Assembly: GCA_035041965.1 (NCBI GenBank)
Contig: JAPYMA010000140.1
Coordinates: forward strand, 27,944-91,943
DNA from: Anisakis pegreffii
Lineage: Eukaryota > Nematoda > Chromadorea > Rhabditida > Anisakidae
DNA: 64,000 nucleotides
Direction of reading: 5' to 3'
Under the pieces are notes generated by a model that saw only the letters and a list, made by a program, of their open reading frames with translations, was not told the DNA's origin and did no database searches. The position numbers and the translations under genes were made by a program. Below, piece after piece: positions 41,101-51,778 of the stretch (the first letter of the stretch is position 1; each line of letters opens with the position of its first letter).

Positions 41101-42449
41101 CAACTGTCAAAAAATCACCCCAGAGCTGAGAACGTCCCCAAAATTGTAGTATACTGATGATGTGAGATAAAGGATGATATTTATTCATAATGTCGTTGTT
41201 TATATTGATCGATCTGATAACATCGATCACTTTGTAATTTTGTATTACCATTAGAATCTCGATAAGAAACAACATAGCAATTTATGTAATCAAAAGCTTA
41301 CATCTGAAGGTTGTTCTGTTGTATCACTTTCCATGCCCTCATTTTGAGCCATTTCCTCGGTTCGCTGAAATGATTCATCCGAGGAGGATACATTCGCGGA
41401 TGGCTTGGCTGAAAAATTTTAGAAACTGAAGCATTTCAAAATCAACCGCCAAAAGCTTACCGTTGCACATATTCTCCGAAACGGTGCTACATTACGAAAA
41501 GCGATGACGACTGAAATCCGATTGTTCACAAAATCGGATTTGCGTGATCATCCTAACGAATTTCGTTGTGCTATTCTCAGACCTACACAAAAAATGCCAT
41601 TTTCAAAATGCGATCCCTCAACTGGATTTGAACAAACCTCAGGCGAAACGTGATTGAACGATTTGGTAGGCCTTTGACAGTCTGATGTTAAAGATTGACA
41701 ATTCTCAGTCAAACGTTGAAATTAAACTTGAGCAAGTGTTATTTTTCCATGAGCGCTGCTCTCAGTTCATTTAGCACAAGAAATTGCGAAAGGATAGTGT
41801 GACGTGTACGTATATAAAATATTACTATGAATGAAGTATACGTATATAAAATATCACTCAACGCAATTTACAAAAATCAGACAATAATCATATAATTTTA
41901 ATGCTGAGTGATGGATATACCAGGCTTCTGTTAAAACGTACCATTTTTACTCGCGGGATCTCGACTACTCAACGCTTCGACAATTGCTTGGAGAGCATCT
42001 TTTTCAGCATTCAACCCTTTATAAGCACGAACAACATCTGAAGTAATCTCATCTCAAATATGCTCATTTGGCTGCAGATACTGAACAGTGAAATGTCTAA
42101 ATCCAAAATGAATCCCCTTCAAACCAAACATTATCACAACGAATTCAGCTAGGATCTCACCAAAGCTTTGATTACTGATGCTAGAGACATAATATATAGT
42201 TTCCAAGCAAAAATGGTGTCATAGTATACTAAGCAAACAATTTCCCACTGAAATGAACATCAATTTCTCACATCAATTCCCCACACAAATTAATTTCTAC
42301 TACATGACTTAGAATTAAGTTGAACTTCTCCAAGCTCCAAAAAATCAACCTTTCAGTTTCCTTTCGTAGGAAACTATTTGTTTCCGTTGTTCCTCGATTT
42401 GTTTCAACAAATCGACTCGATTTGTTTTATCACTACTTCCTTGAAGCAT
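29122..42449 (-). CDS. GCC1: GRIP-domain golgin, GCC1/GCC88-like
   Basis: Eighteen exons join in phase: 42449-42350, 42037-41942, 41408-41302, 40860-40762, 39988-39902, 38875-38744, 37940-37761, 37315-37221, 37100-36977, 36567-36450, 33180-33062, 32551-32366, 31986-31896, 31731-31644, 31139-31054, 30043-29920, 29705-29587 and 29297-29122. They give 708 aa (human GCC1 about 775). Orthology rests on blocks spread along the protein: VDLLKQIEEQRKQ with ERKLKDVVRAYKGL at the N terminus, NEKNRREAAFQADKR, QLKDDFERYKLKAQAILK, FYEQQLAKREKELNDLR, and a C-terminal GRIP domain (VEYLRNVFVQLL..HILKAIGTVLKLS). Most of the rest is coiled coil. In GRIP golgins the conserved Tyr of EYLRNV contacts Arl1-GTP at the trans-Golgi; GCC88 serves endosome-to-Golgi transport. 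The tenth intron (3.3 kb) holds two mobile-element remnants. Confidence 0.9.
33654..34761 (+). mobile_element. hAT-like element in a golgin intron
   Basis: It starts TAGGGTTGGTAAAATCCCGA and ends AAATCCCGAGATCCCGACGTA. Flanks GTAATGGA (33646-33653) and GTAATGGG (34762-34769) match at 7 of 8 bases, an 8-bp target duplication. A diverged inverted copy lies at about 47505-48371, and a shared 0.3-kb internal part lies at 15345-15745. No transposase frame is present. It interrupts the intron between golgin exons 10 and 11 without touching splice sites. Confidence 0.65.
35241..36038 (+). pseudogene. non-LTR retrotransposon reverse transcriptase fragment
   Basis: The plus strand encodes the C-terminal part of a LINE-type reverse transcriptase: INDLPECV, then the catalytic LYADD at 35280-35294, a short EEVHRWIKAW segment, and CSVLYIGKRN. 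The thumb follows, with ICDLGVHISEDLSFTKHI, ITYVRPILDYCSIIYSP and LRRLQFDLIFVYKIL. This order is typical of CR1/L2/Jockey-type elements; the exact clade is an inference. Two in-frame TAG stops (35277-35279 and 35385-35387), no finger or palm N-terminus and no endonuclease show that it is 5'-truncated and dead. The region after the longest frame, to about 36320, may be the element's 3' tail. It lies antisense in a golgin intron. Confidence 0.85.
40414..40460. repeat. perfect 20-bp stem, 7-nt loop hairpin
   Basis: CTTAATACAGTATTTCTCTT at 40414-40433 is followed by the loop AAATCAT and the exact reverse complement at 40441-40460. It lies in the golgin intron between exons 4 and 5. Perfect pairing over 20 bp suggests either recent formation or a small structured RNA. 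No product can be claimed. Confidence 0.85.
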
Positions 42450-44030
42450 ACCTAACAGGTGTTCCTTTACCGTTTAAGCGCTCTCTTGTGACGTTCTCGG
42501 TAGCATTGGAAGGACTAAGTACCTGTTTAAAAATTCACCTGAAAACAATTGAATTGTCAAGACATAAAACATCTTTTCCAGACGTTCTTATGTCATCCAG
42601 TAAACTCGATATTATGCATTTGTTCACTTTCCATCCTACCAGGTAGTTATCAAATGCAATGAACCCTCGCCTCAATGCGATAGTACCGGTACAAGGTAGG
42701 GCTGTTGAATTCACCTCGTGAGATCTTTTCTCTTATACATGACTGAGAACGATGATTCTGATGTGTATGAGTCGGCAACCATCTCTGATCTCTGGTGAAT
42801 ATGCTGGACCTGATGAGGAATTCCACTCTTAAGCGAACAGTTTCCCTCTGAGAAAGAATGAACTATGAAATAATATCTACGTTATGTTCAAGTCATGAAT
42901 GCACCACAGGAACATATCAGCATCTTAGTTTAAAGGACTTATCGAAGATCTGCTTCTGTCGAAAAAAGAATTGGTGATATAATCCCATAAACACATTCGA
43001 AACGAAAGAAAACTTTACGATGAGAAAGTAAAACCATTCGATGAAACGAGTATTGCTAATGATGAAAGAAGCAAAAGAGATGAATAATATTTACATTTAT
43101 TAGTAGTCAACGAAGAACGACATTACCATTAACGTATAGACATTACGAATATTCCATTTTTAAGTTCGCAAACACAAAAATTGCGCATTAGCTCATGAAC
43201 ACACACCGCACACATATACATTCAGTAATGTCATTACATTGCACAACCAAAACTAAGAACAGAATTTATTATTTGAGTCGATTATCTCTACCGGCTCATA
43301 ACCGAAAGTCAGCAAATAACAAAACCGTTCTAAGCGAACGCAAAACATCTCTTCCGATCGAAGTTCATACACGGTGAAATATATAACAGGATGTCGTGAA
43401 CGTTTTGTTTTGCTTTATAGCTAGGGAAATTTAAAGCGCTGTCAAAATTTCACTCACTAAAGATACTGGCTTCTGGATAGGAGATAGTTGGTTTTTATGA
43501 TTCAAGATTCTTCGAAATCATGCCCACTGATGGTGTGAATTGAGTCACGAGCAAAACGAAAAGTAGAATTATAAACTTAGAAGAATAAATTAAGATGCAT
43601 CACAAAATCAATCAATCGAACAACAAAAATCCGTGGAACAGTTACTTATTATAAAACATTTGAAAAGATCTAAGGATTCTGATTGCTAATTGATGGAAAA
43701 ATATTTTGAATTTGAATGAATGAACAATTTGAATGAATGTAAGTGTTAATGCCACCTTCATAGAATCATTCTGCAAATTATTATAACTTTTTGAAGAAAT
43801 TCGACAGCGAACAATGCGAGGAGAAAAATTTCACCACATCAATTTAACAATTTAACATTTAACTAGACGCTTTTTCCATGAAAAACTCATTGTAAAAAAC
43901 GACTAATAGTAAGTCTAGAACAACCAATTTCTGGATGATTATTTAATGCACAAACAACAGTAATAATGCATGCAAAAGTGAAACTTCTAGAGAAAATAAA
44001 CGAAACGTTGAAAAAGTTATCAAAACTCGA
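42450..44030. other. intergenic between EMC6 and the golgin
   Basis: These 1.6 kb of AT-rich DNA contain the presumed promoter of the golgin gene and the 3' flank of EMC6. An acceptor-like CTGTTAG lies just before the golgin start codon. The spacing is too long for a typical nematode operon. No other gene or repeat is recognisable. Confidence 0.5.
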
Positions 44031-44641
44031 TCAATAAACATGAACCATTCCATAGAGGAATACCCAAAAAAGAATATACGTAAAGAGACCAGATATCAAC
44101 GAATGTGTTATCGAAAGGCTCCGACTGATAAAATAGCTGTGCCATTCGAATCCTGATTTCAGTTCCCAAATTAATGCCTGAAATATGCGTTTGAATAGAC
44201 AATATATGTTTCCGTTGATTAGTTGGACAGAAAATCGATGAAAAATAAATTCAAAAGGAACAAATAACTACCTGAATGAAGACGAGAACAAAATAGAAGA
44301 CGAACCCCGGAATACCAGTAAGACCAAGAATTCCGCTAGCCATGCCAGTTGCCGCAGCCTGACATGTTCTCGAATATTCCAATACACCGATATTGTGACG
44401 CATTGCTGCTTCACTGAACACCTAGAAATATACGTGGAAGAATGAACTCTTAACTTTCAAGTTCTCTGCATAATACTGAATTGAATACTATACGCTGCGG
44501 TAATTTTGTTAGATATAATCAGTAATCGCGCAGCATGTTGAGCAAGGCGAAATGAAAGACTGAAGAGCAACTTACGGCAACTTCGCTTTGATCCTTGAAC
44601 GTATTCTCCGATGACATCCGTTTATATGACGGTTGAGGCAT
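44031..44641 (-). CDS. EMC6: ER membrane protein complex subunit 6
   Basis: Three exons join in phase 0: 44641-44576, 44421-44272 and 44177-44031. They give 120 aa (human 110). Diagnostic blocks are FSEAAMRHNIGVLEYSRT, GMASGILGLTGIPGFVFYF and the C-terminal LISGLFTYILFWVFLYGMVHVY pattern ending at a TGA. EMC6 is a small polytopic subunit of the conserved EMC insertase, which places transmembrane helices into the ER membrane. The hydrophobic segments at about 46-72 and 95-120 fit its helices. The first exon encodes a short hydrophilic N-terminus specific to this organism. The start codon follows a TTGCAG acceptor-like site by 3 nt. An inverted-repeat element sits only about 90 bp upstream of the start codon, within any promoter. 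Confidence 0.96.
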
Positions 44642-44729
44642 TCTCTGCAACTGCTACTTAACGGCACACTGGGAATAATCCACATACAGGGTGTCACTAC
44701 GCAAGAAACATTCTTGTTTTGGCCACTTG

Positions 44730-45019
44730 TTTACTTTGGGGGGTCGTACAACGATACACACATACACTCGCACACTATGAGCGACGCTTTCACATGAACC
44801 GAGGCCGCGCCTACTGCGCATGGTCTCAGCCTAAGTGTAGTCTCAGCCTAAGCCTAAAACTGAACTCACCTGCTAGCCCCGTTGTGACATCGAGGTATCC
44901 GAGGCTACGCTTAGATGAGGCTAAGGTTACGCTTAGGCTGAGTCCATGCGCAGTAGGGTGGCATCTGTTGTCATACGCGAACATGATCGCGTGCGACCCC
45001 CCTCCCCTCCCAAAGTAAA
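44730..45019. mobile_element. foldback MITE with TTAGGC-like filling
   Basis: Inverted ends TTTACTTTGG at 44730-44739 and its complement at 45010-45019 are flanked by TTG on both sides (44727-44729 and 45020-45022), a possible 3-bp target duplication. Further in, a second long inverted block surrounds the hexamers (CTACTGCGCATGG near 44811 against CCATGCGCAGTAG near 44944). The centre is GCTTAGGCTGAGGCTACG-type hexamers. The element has no coding capacity. Confidence 0.75.
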
Positions 45020-45538
45020 TTGTTTTTAATGCATTGCTATTGTGGCATGACAGCCTAAGCGCAACAATATCGGCACTTTTGCTGATAACGGGCGTCGCTG
45101 CGTGCATGCGCTTAGATTGCCGCTTTGTCCATGTGTAAATATGCAAGTCGAAGTCAAACCGGGAGTATGCTTGAACTTAGGCCTACGCTTGGCCCATTGA
45201 TAAGGCTAACGCAAAGATTTCGACGGTACTGTTGCTGATATAGAACTTGGCTGAGGAAAAGCCAGTCTATTCGTTAATCGTACATCCGACAACCTATTGC
45301 GTTCAAAGGGGGCATAAATCCAGCAAAGTGAGGCTATAAATCGTCCAACATCAACATGTTCGTGCCCGTTGAATAAGGAGACTTTTTTCACCAGAAGCCC
45401 TTCTGTTAGAAGAGGCAAAGAAAAACAATTCCAGAAAGAAATTAATCGGAATTCTCCGAAAAACCGATAATCGGTAAAGGGTGACCAATAATTGGACCCC
45501 CAACAAATGGACCCGCGACAGTTGGCTCCGTACTAGTC

Positions 45539-45986
45539 GGTCACCCAAACTTCGTTTCGGTTCGATTTTTGAGCAATGTTTTTGAGCAACTCACCATTTT
45601 GTGTGTGCAGTATTAAACGCCGCGGACTACATGATATATTTCGAGTATGTTTACCATTGTTTTACGGCACTAGTATCACTTGAGGAGCACAACAGCACTA
45701 TGGCTGACGCCCAGCCTTAGCTTAAGCGTAGCCTCAGCCTCACGATTAGGCTTAGACTGAGGCTACGCTTCGGTTGAGGCTGAGGCTACGTTTAGGTTGA
45801 AGCCGAGGCTACGCTTGGACTTAGGCTTAGGCTGCGCTTAGAATGAGAATACCCTTAGGCTCAGGCTGAGGCTACGCTTAGGCTGAGGCCAAGCCTCAGT
45901 AGTACGCGTTTTATACCACACACACAAAATGGCGAGCATGCGTTTGCACTGCCCAAAAAGCGAACCCAAACGAAGTTTGTATGACC
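45539..45986. mobile_element. foldback element with about 100-bp inverted arms
   Basis: The left arm (45539-45640: GGTCACCCAAACTTCG, then CCATTTTGTGTGTGC) is mirrored by the right arm (about 45905-45986: CACACACAAAATGG, then CGAAGTTTGTATGACC). The middle (45712-45901) is filled with TTAGGC-like hexamers, as in the neighbouring element. No coding potential or certain target duplication is visible. Confidence 0.7.
45712..45901. repeat. degenerate TTAGGC-like hexamer array
   Basis: Tandem, strand-switching variants of GCTTAGGC, TGAGGC and TACGC fill about 190 bp. The hexamer TTAGGC itself occurs several times. It is the nematode telomere unit, but the array is too degenerate to be a recent telomere patch, and it sits inside a foldback element. 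Confidence 0.7.
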
Positions 45987-47139
45987 AACCACGCGCTGGA
46001 TAAATGTCGTGCTTACAATTGTCGTTTGGTCATTTGTCGTAGGCCCATGTTGACGCATTGTACGTTCATCATTGTATGCGCATATGACGAGATGCGTACT
46101 GTGTGATATACATGGAGTGATAAGTATTTATCATTGCTTTCGATGTGGTCACACATGGCACCTACGTAACATGAGTAATCGGTGAACTTAATTAAGTAAT
46201 GAAAGATTGTTGATGGCATTCCTATTGGCAGCTGTTTTAATAGGGTGGTATTAAAACCTCAAATTAGCCGTCGTAAACGAAAATTGCAAACGAGTGCTGT
46301 TTTTCACAGAGTTGCAAATAATCTTGCGGTGAATATGTCCGTTAAAGCGATCGGTGCTGCAATCAACCACCCGAACTTTGGATAAGCTTCATTCCTGTAG
46401 ATCAGAGTTTTCCAACCGGAGGTCCATGGGCCAAAACTGGAACTGTGGTACCTTAAATGTTATACTAGAGTGAGCAGAATCCCTCGACAATACCTATACT
46501 TTTCCGATAACAGACAACGTTAGATTTCCTGTGGTACAAAGAGAACACATTGTTACTGGCAAAACTCAAGACTGATGTGAGCTGCCTTGAGTGCTGCACT
46601 AGTGATTTTGCTATAGCAGTATAGTGCTGTTCACGTATTTAGCCATATCTTTGGAAACAAGGAAAATCTTTTGACAGTGTCTTTTTGATAGCGGAGAACC
46701 TCATCTTTTCAATGGTACCGGAAAACCACATTCTTACGGGGGCAAACCCTGAGAATGAGGTTCCTTGAATCTAGTACTAGTCATTTTCCTATAGTATTGT
46801 AGTTCTAATCAGTAGGTATGCAACATACGTCCAAAAATTCAGCTGCATCTCAAGAACGAAACATTATTCCCCTGTGTGCTTCAATAAATTCATAAATTAT
46901 TCATCGTATGGTCGCGTGGCTCTGCTTAGTTCCGCTCAGTGACCGTACAAGCGGATGCCGTCAGCCGTGACCGGGGATATAAAGTATTGCTTTGAACGCT
47001 CTAACGTATCGAAGAAACAACTCTTTGCCAGTACTGTTTTGCTCCTGACGACTTTTCCGACGCTTTTTGAATATAGCTTCCTTCCATTGCGATGAAGATA
47101 GCGAGAACTATCTCAGTTTCACGCGTGCTCCTCCGTAAA
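45987..47139. other. no supportable gene
   Basis: The sequence is mixed. The minus-strand frames at 45861-46219 begin within the foldback element and have no recognisable product. I see nothing further. Confidence 0.4.
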
Positions 47140-47504
47140 AGACAGAGACAATTTCAACTTTCCTCCAGTATACACACCAATTGGGACTATTGAACATCAT
47201 TACTGGTCACGCAAAGCGCCATAACTCTCGTAACTTAACAGTTGGCGTAAATCATCATTGCATTTTTGGAAAGTACTGAATCTCTGCTAGAAAATGGTAT
47301 ATAACATTCCTTACAATTTTCAAATACACCCACAGAGAGAATTTCAATTAATTCCGTATACATGACTAATGACCATCACCATTGGTCAAGCCAAGCGGCA
47401 TAACTCTCGTAACTTATCCACTGGCCTCAAAACATAGAACGGATTTCTGTAGTCCTCATTCTCGGCTACAAGATGGTATATATCACGATTATCAATTTTA
47501 CCTG
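47140..47504. repeat. two-copy 179-bp tandem repeat
   Basis: The block containing CATAACTCTCGTAACTTA begins its motif at 47219 and again at 47398, a shift of 179 bp. Flanking parts also match (AATGGTATATA against GATGGTATATA; ACAATTTTCAA against TCAATTTTACC). The second copy is cut at its right side by the hAT-like element at 47505. Confidence 0.6.
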
Positions 47505-48371
47505 TCGGGTGGGTAAGCTTTAAAAATCTCGGGATTTCAGGATTTGACAAAGCAGGCCAGTTTGTATGAATTTGGACAATATTCAATGAAATTTTGACTT
47601 GTTTCCTTCCGCGCGATTTATTCGGCTTTAATATACCATCTGTCAGTTCAAATGCATGTTCTAAAAACTGCAAGTCTCTTCACTTCGCTATTTGGGATCA
47701 CTTTCGTTCGATCGAAATGTACACAAATTCTCACTGATATCACTCGTAGTGAGAATTCATTGTTGACATGAGCGAAAGTGTTCCATTCAAAAGGATCTTA
47801 AGCTTGAATATCAAGTACATCTCCATGATTTCTGATCGAAATTGTTAAGTATGTAAGTGCTCGATGGTTCGATGGAAATCCAGTGCGTATGTTTTTTTCG
47901 TTTTTTAAATAAACTCTGAACTTTTCGTTTTTTCAGAATTCAAATGATTTAATTTATGCGATGTATATCTTTCGTAAAAAATCGAAATTTCCGAACTGCC
48001 AGAACTCAGCTGATGCTAACACTAAGAAAAAATGGACTTGAAGCAATGCAAATAAGTGTTTGAGTATCAAGAACTTCGTATTCACATGCAAGTGATCTGT
48101 TATTGGCTTAGACCCGAGATGACGAGATGCCTTAGAATAGAAAATGCAGTATTGCTTAAAACATGATCATTAGTATCATTATATGAAATATTAATGTGAA
48201 TTTGAATAATTTGTTTTGCTGCATTTGTTCAATAATTTGTTGAACAAACTCCATTCAGATTAACTATGAAGGTATTGATTCAAAAAATGTATTTAAACAT
48301 GTCACGCATCGATATTTCAAAAGTTCTTCTATCCGGGGATTGAAAAGAACGTCGGGATTTTGCAAACACTA
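47505..48371 (-). mobile_element. diverged inverted copy of the hAT-like family
   Basis: Read on the minus strand, this begins TAGTGTTTGCAAAATCCCGA and runs parallel to the intronic element at 33654-34761. It includes the shared stretch around TTGATATTCAAGCTTAAGAT and ends at AAATCCCGAG-like sequence. It lacks about 280 bp that the other copy has (34450-34730). Target duplications are not clear. The minus-strand frame at 47386-47673 spans its end and is not a gene. Confidence 0.6.
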
Positions 48372-48482
48372 GTCGGAGCCTAAACCTAAGCTGTAGTTTG
48401 AGCCCAAGTCTGAGCTTAAGCTCAAGCCTAAGAGCAAGTGTGTGCATGAGCCTAAAGCTAAACTTGAGCCGGATCCTAGCCC
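48372..48482. repeat. degenerate GCCTAA hexamer array
   Basis: Iterated AGCCTAAAC, CTAAGC, GAGCCCAAG and GAGCTTAAG variants directly abut the hAT-like copy. This is the same hexamer family as at 44.8 and 45.8 kb, here on the complementary strand. Confidence 0.6.
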
Positions 48483-49684
48483 ATGTTTACATTGTCAGGT
48501 TAATTTATGCCAGAACTACAGTCTTGACGTTTCTTTGTGATATGTTGAAGCCCACTGCCTTGCTTGTAATGTTAAATATACTGGTACCTACTCAGACTTA
48601 TGAAATACGCACTTTTCGGGGATATTACATGATCGAATTGATGAAAAGACTCTTTCAAAACAGGAATAAATTACGTGTGACGATAACCCAAGTGAAATAC
48701 CGCGATGGATTACATTTGTTCTGAGGCAAAGGCTGATACTGATGAACTATCTACTGATCTAATAGAAACCTTACTACAATATGATAGAACCATCATCGTT
48801 TTTAATGCTTACATCAGCTTGATATGAGCCTCATCCTGAGCCCTAGCAAGGAAAGGCCACAAACTTACACAGGCCTTTCGAGACGAATCACCTGAACTCA
48901 CGCGAATTTTTAGCCGAAAATCTCACATGAAAATCTGTTGTGTATGTTGAACCATGAACACACAACACAGATATTTCATTCATCCGAATTCGTATAGTTA
49001 CAATTAAACATAAAACGTCACCATAATCCAAATCCCTTGTTTGTCCACCTGGCATACATGAAACACATCCAAGGAATGATACAGCCAACGCATAATCAAC
49101 GTTTACATAATTCCGCAAAACTATTTCGTCAATGCTGTTATCATTTAACAGTCATTCTTTTAGTGCAATGTACCAAGTGCACAGACGAATATTTCCACTG
49201 TTTCGCATCGTTTGTTCAGTAGCACATCTATTCATGCTTTGTGCTAGCAGCTTCTGATTATTCGTTGTAAATTACACGTATCGCAGCTGTGGTTTCAACG
49301 TTTCATTCAGACCCACAAGAGTCATGCCATCACATTTGTTCAATTCACTTGCCCAGCTTTTCTTTATTAGCGGTCAGATTACAAACCATGACTTCTGAAC
49401 CACTTACTCAATCTCTCAACGAGGCTCCAGGAATAGAGTCAACTGTTAAGAGAGCGAGTTCAGGTGTAATATAAGTGTACTCGACCTCAAAATTTATCTG
49501 GATATCATAATGAGTTTAGCTAATCTCAGGTAAGCTTCATTCTATGTGGAAGATGATGGTGAATCGAACAATTATCTTGGTTACACTCGCATTCACCATA
49601 ATGTTACAACATCTCACCACCTCAGGTGGGGTTTCTGCAACTATCACTTCTGTCATCATTATCATTAACTTTATCTAATTATCA
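48483..49684. other. no supportable gene
   Basis: Short open frames on both strands have no splice context. The region around 48830-48870 has a further GAGCC-type iteration. Nothing else is recognisable. Confidence 0.4.
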
Positions 49685-50158
49685 CTGTTATTTTGATTCT
49701 TGTCATTATTACTGTTATCATTATTATTACTGTTATCGCTGTTACTAAAATTATTGTTACTTTTCCTGTTAATAATAAAATAATACTAATAATGCTAATA
49801 CTGATACTAATACTAATAGTAATAATAATACTAGTAGTAATACTAATAAAACTAATACTAGTAATACTAATACTAGTAGTAATACTAATAAAACTAATAC
49901 TAGTAATACTAATACTAGTAGTAATACTAATATTAATATTAAAACTAATAGTAAAACTAATACTAGTAGTAATAATAATAAAACTAATACTAGTAATACT
50001 AATATTAATATTAATACTAATATTAATACTAATGCTAGTATTAAGACTAATATCAATATTAATACTAATACTAATATTAGTGATACTAATACTGTTAATA
50101 ATAAAATAATGCTAATAATACTGATACTAATTCTGATATTGATGCTAATACTAAATAC

Positions 50159-50215
<57 letters not shown>

Positions 50216-50270
50216 TAATAATAATAATAATAATAAATAAGTAATAAATCAAAATAATAACAGTAATAAT
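49685..50270. repeat. degenerate ATT/ACT/TAA trinucleotide tract
   Basis: This is nearly 600 bp of trinucleotide iterations. It begins as TTATTATC-type DNA, shifts to AATACTAATACTAGTA arrays and ends in a pure (TAA)n run at about 50160-50236. Both strands have open frames of about 140 codons that are almost only Ile, Leu and Val. These are products of the repeat, not genes. Confidence 0.9.
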
Positions 50271-50887
50271 AATTGTTGGAATTCACTGGTTGTAAGTTAT
50301 TGCAAAATTAGGAAAACATTGACGGATTTAGAACAGAATGAATATAGTGGCAATAATAGTGATAGTAATAGGTCCAATTCTGAGATTGCAAACCATGCAG
50401 TGAGCAGTGTTCAATTCACATTGCATCGCACAACTGCACAGTCTACTCTAGTGTTGCGATGATGCGGCAAACACATTTTTTGCTTTATCGAAAAAAGTTT
50501 CACAAATAAAAAAATATATTCTCTGAGGTATAGACACAAGATGATAACCGATGCGGTGTTCAAAATTCCCTATTACTGCTGATGACGCGATCTGAGGACC
50601 CCCCTTACAGGTGCAACTGCAGGGATTGGAAACTCTCCCGCATCTGCTGGCTAGATGATTCGTTAGGAATCGTCACGGCTCCCCTCACGACCTACAGCAA
50701 TAATGCCCTTTCCGAATACCAGTCTGGTCTCAAAGAATGCCTATGTTAGCCGGAACCCAAGTACATTCATGTTGAAATACCCTGATCTGATCTGTGAAGC
50801 TGCGGGTTGAAATCTACCGCACACTCTTGGCGATGCCTAATTTTGCAATGTGAATTGTAATTAAAAATCAATATTATAAAGCCAATT
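50271..50887. other. no supportable gene
   Basis: There is a GC-richer patch at 50590-50720 with no recognisable coding or RNA feature, then ordinary AT-rich DNA. Confidence 0.35.
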
Positions 50888-51032
50888 TCTGTCCTCCTAT
50901 TTCCCTTCGCTTTCCCCTTTCTTTTCCCATTTCTCGTTTTCCCCTTCTTCCTCCCTCTTTTTTTCCTCTTCTTCTTCCCTTTCAGCCCCTTGTTCAGTAT
51001 CTTTCCCTTTTCCTTTTACTTTCTCTTTCAGT
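50888..51032 (+). repeat. polypyrimidine tract
   Basis: The plus strand is almost only C and T for about 145 bp (TTTCCCTTCGCTTTCCCC-type), ending at a CTTTCAG and another TTTCAG. It may be a long polypyrimidine splice signal for an upstream exon of the mucin-like gene, or a triplex-prone simple sequence. A short frame at 50990-51157 starts MFSIFPFSFYFLF, which would make a hydrophobic leader, but its donor does not join the next exon in phase, so I do not call it. Confidence 0.7.
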
Positions 51033-51168
51033 CGCGCGTATCCTGCCCCTCCCATCCTACCGTAGCCATATTACAGAAAAATCCGAACTCATCTGCATCA
51101 TCGCTCACTTACATCATCTTATTATCATCTCTCGTTAGTGGAAATAAACTGCATGAGGTAAAAACAAA

Positions 51169-51778
51169 ATGTCATATTTGCAATCATACGCGCATTCAGG
51201 TGCAACGAGAACGACAATGAATCCTGTTTGTATCCAGAACAAGAAATATGAATCCATTGATTGCAATACAGTCCCCGTCAGCGAAAAAATTCGATGCATC
51301 ATTTTTCAAACGGTATGCATGCCGGAAAGGATCACATCTGGTAAGGAACCACAGCTGCTGATTGATAATGACCAGAATTCTGGTAGAGTTAGATTCTATG
51401 AAATTTATCAATAATTAGGTGAGAAGAATGATAAAAGCAACAGCGGTAAATATAATAAAGTAATAATTATAAACATGGTAACTGAAATCTGTCTATTTCA
51501 AAATTCTTCAGAATTACAGCAAAGGAAGCGCAGTTATTGCAACAAAGATGAAATTCATCCGCACCAGCTCTTACATAGGGCATATATAAGCGTTAAGAAC
51601 TCAAAAATGTCATATTTGCAATCATACACGCATTCAGGTACAACGAGAACGACAATGAATCCTGTTTGTATCCAGAACAAGAAATATGAATCCGTTGATT
51701 GCGGTATAGTCCCCATCAGTGAAAAAATTGCATGCATCATTTTTCAAAAGCAGTGCATGCGGCAATTGACCGCATCAG
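51169..51778 (+). repeat. tandem duplication of a four-cysteine exon (438-bp period)
   Basis: The stretch starting ATGTCATATTTGCAATCATA occurs at 51169 and again at 51607. Similarity covers the end of the preceding intron and most of the exon (to about 51315), then falls off. Both exons are exactly 141 nt with the four Cys kept in register (PVC, DC, CII, QC/VC). The 3' ends of the modules differ (VCMPERITSG against QCMRQLTASG). Confidence 0.85.

Noticed and set aside
49693..50215. Long Ile/Leu/Val frames on both strands
   Set aside because: Direct translation of a degenerate trinucleotide repeat.
50590..50830. tRNA-like GC-rich patch
   Set aside because: I could not find a TPsiC arm or a cloverleaf; no tRNA in the window met the standard.
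50990..51157. Hydrophobic MFSIFPF leader as signal-peptide exon of the mucin-like gene
   Set aside because: The available donors leave the wrong phase for the exon at 51200, and the sequence lies in a polypyrimidine tract.
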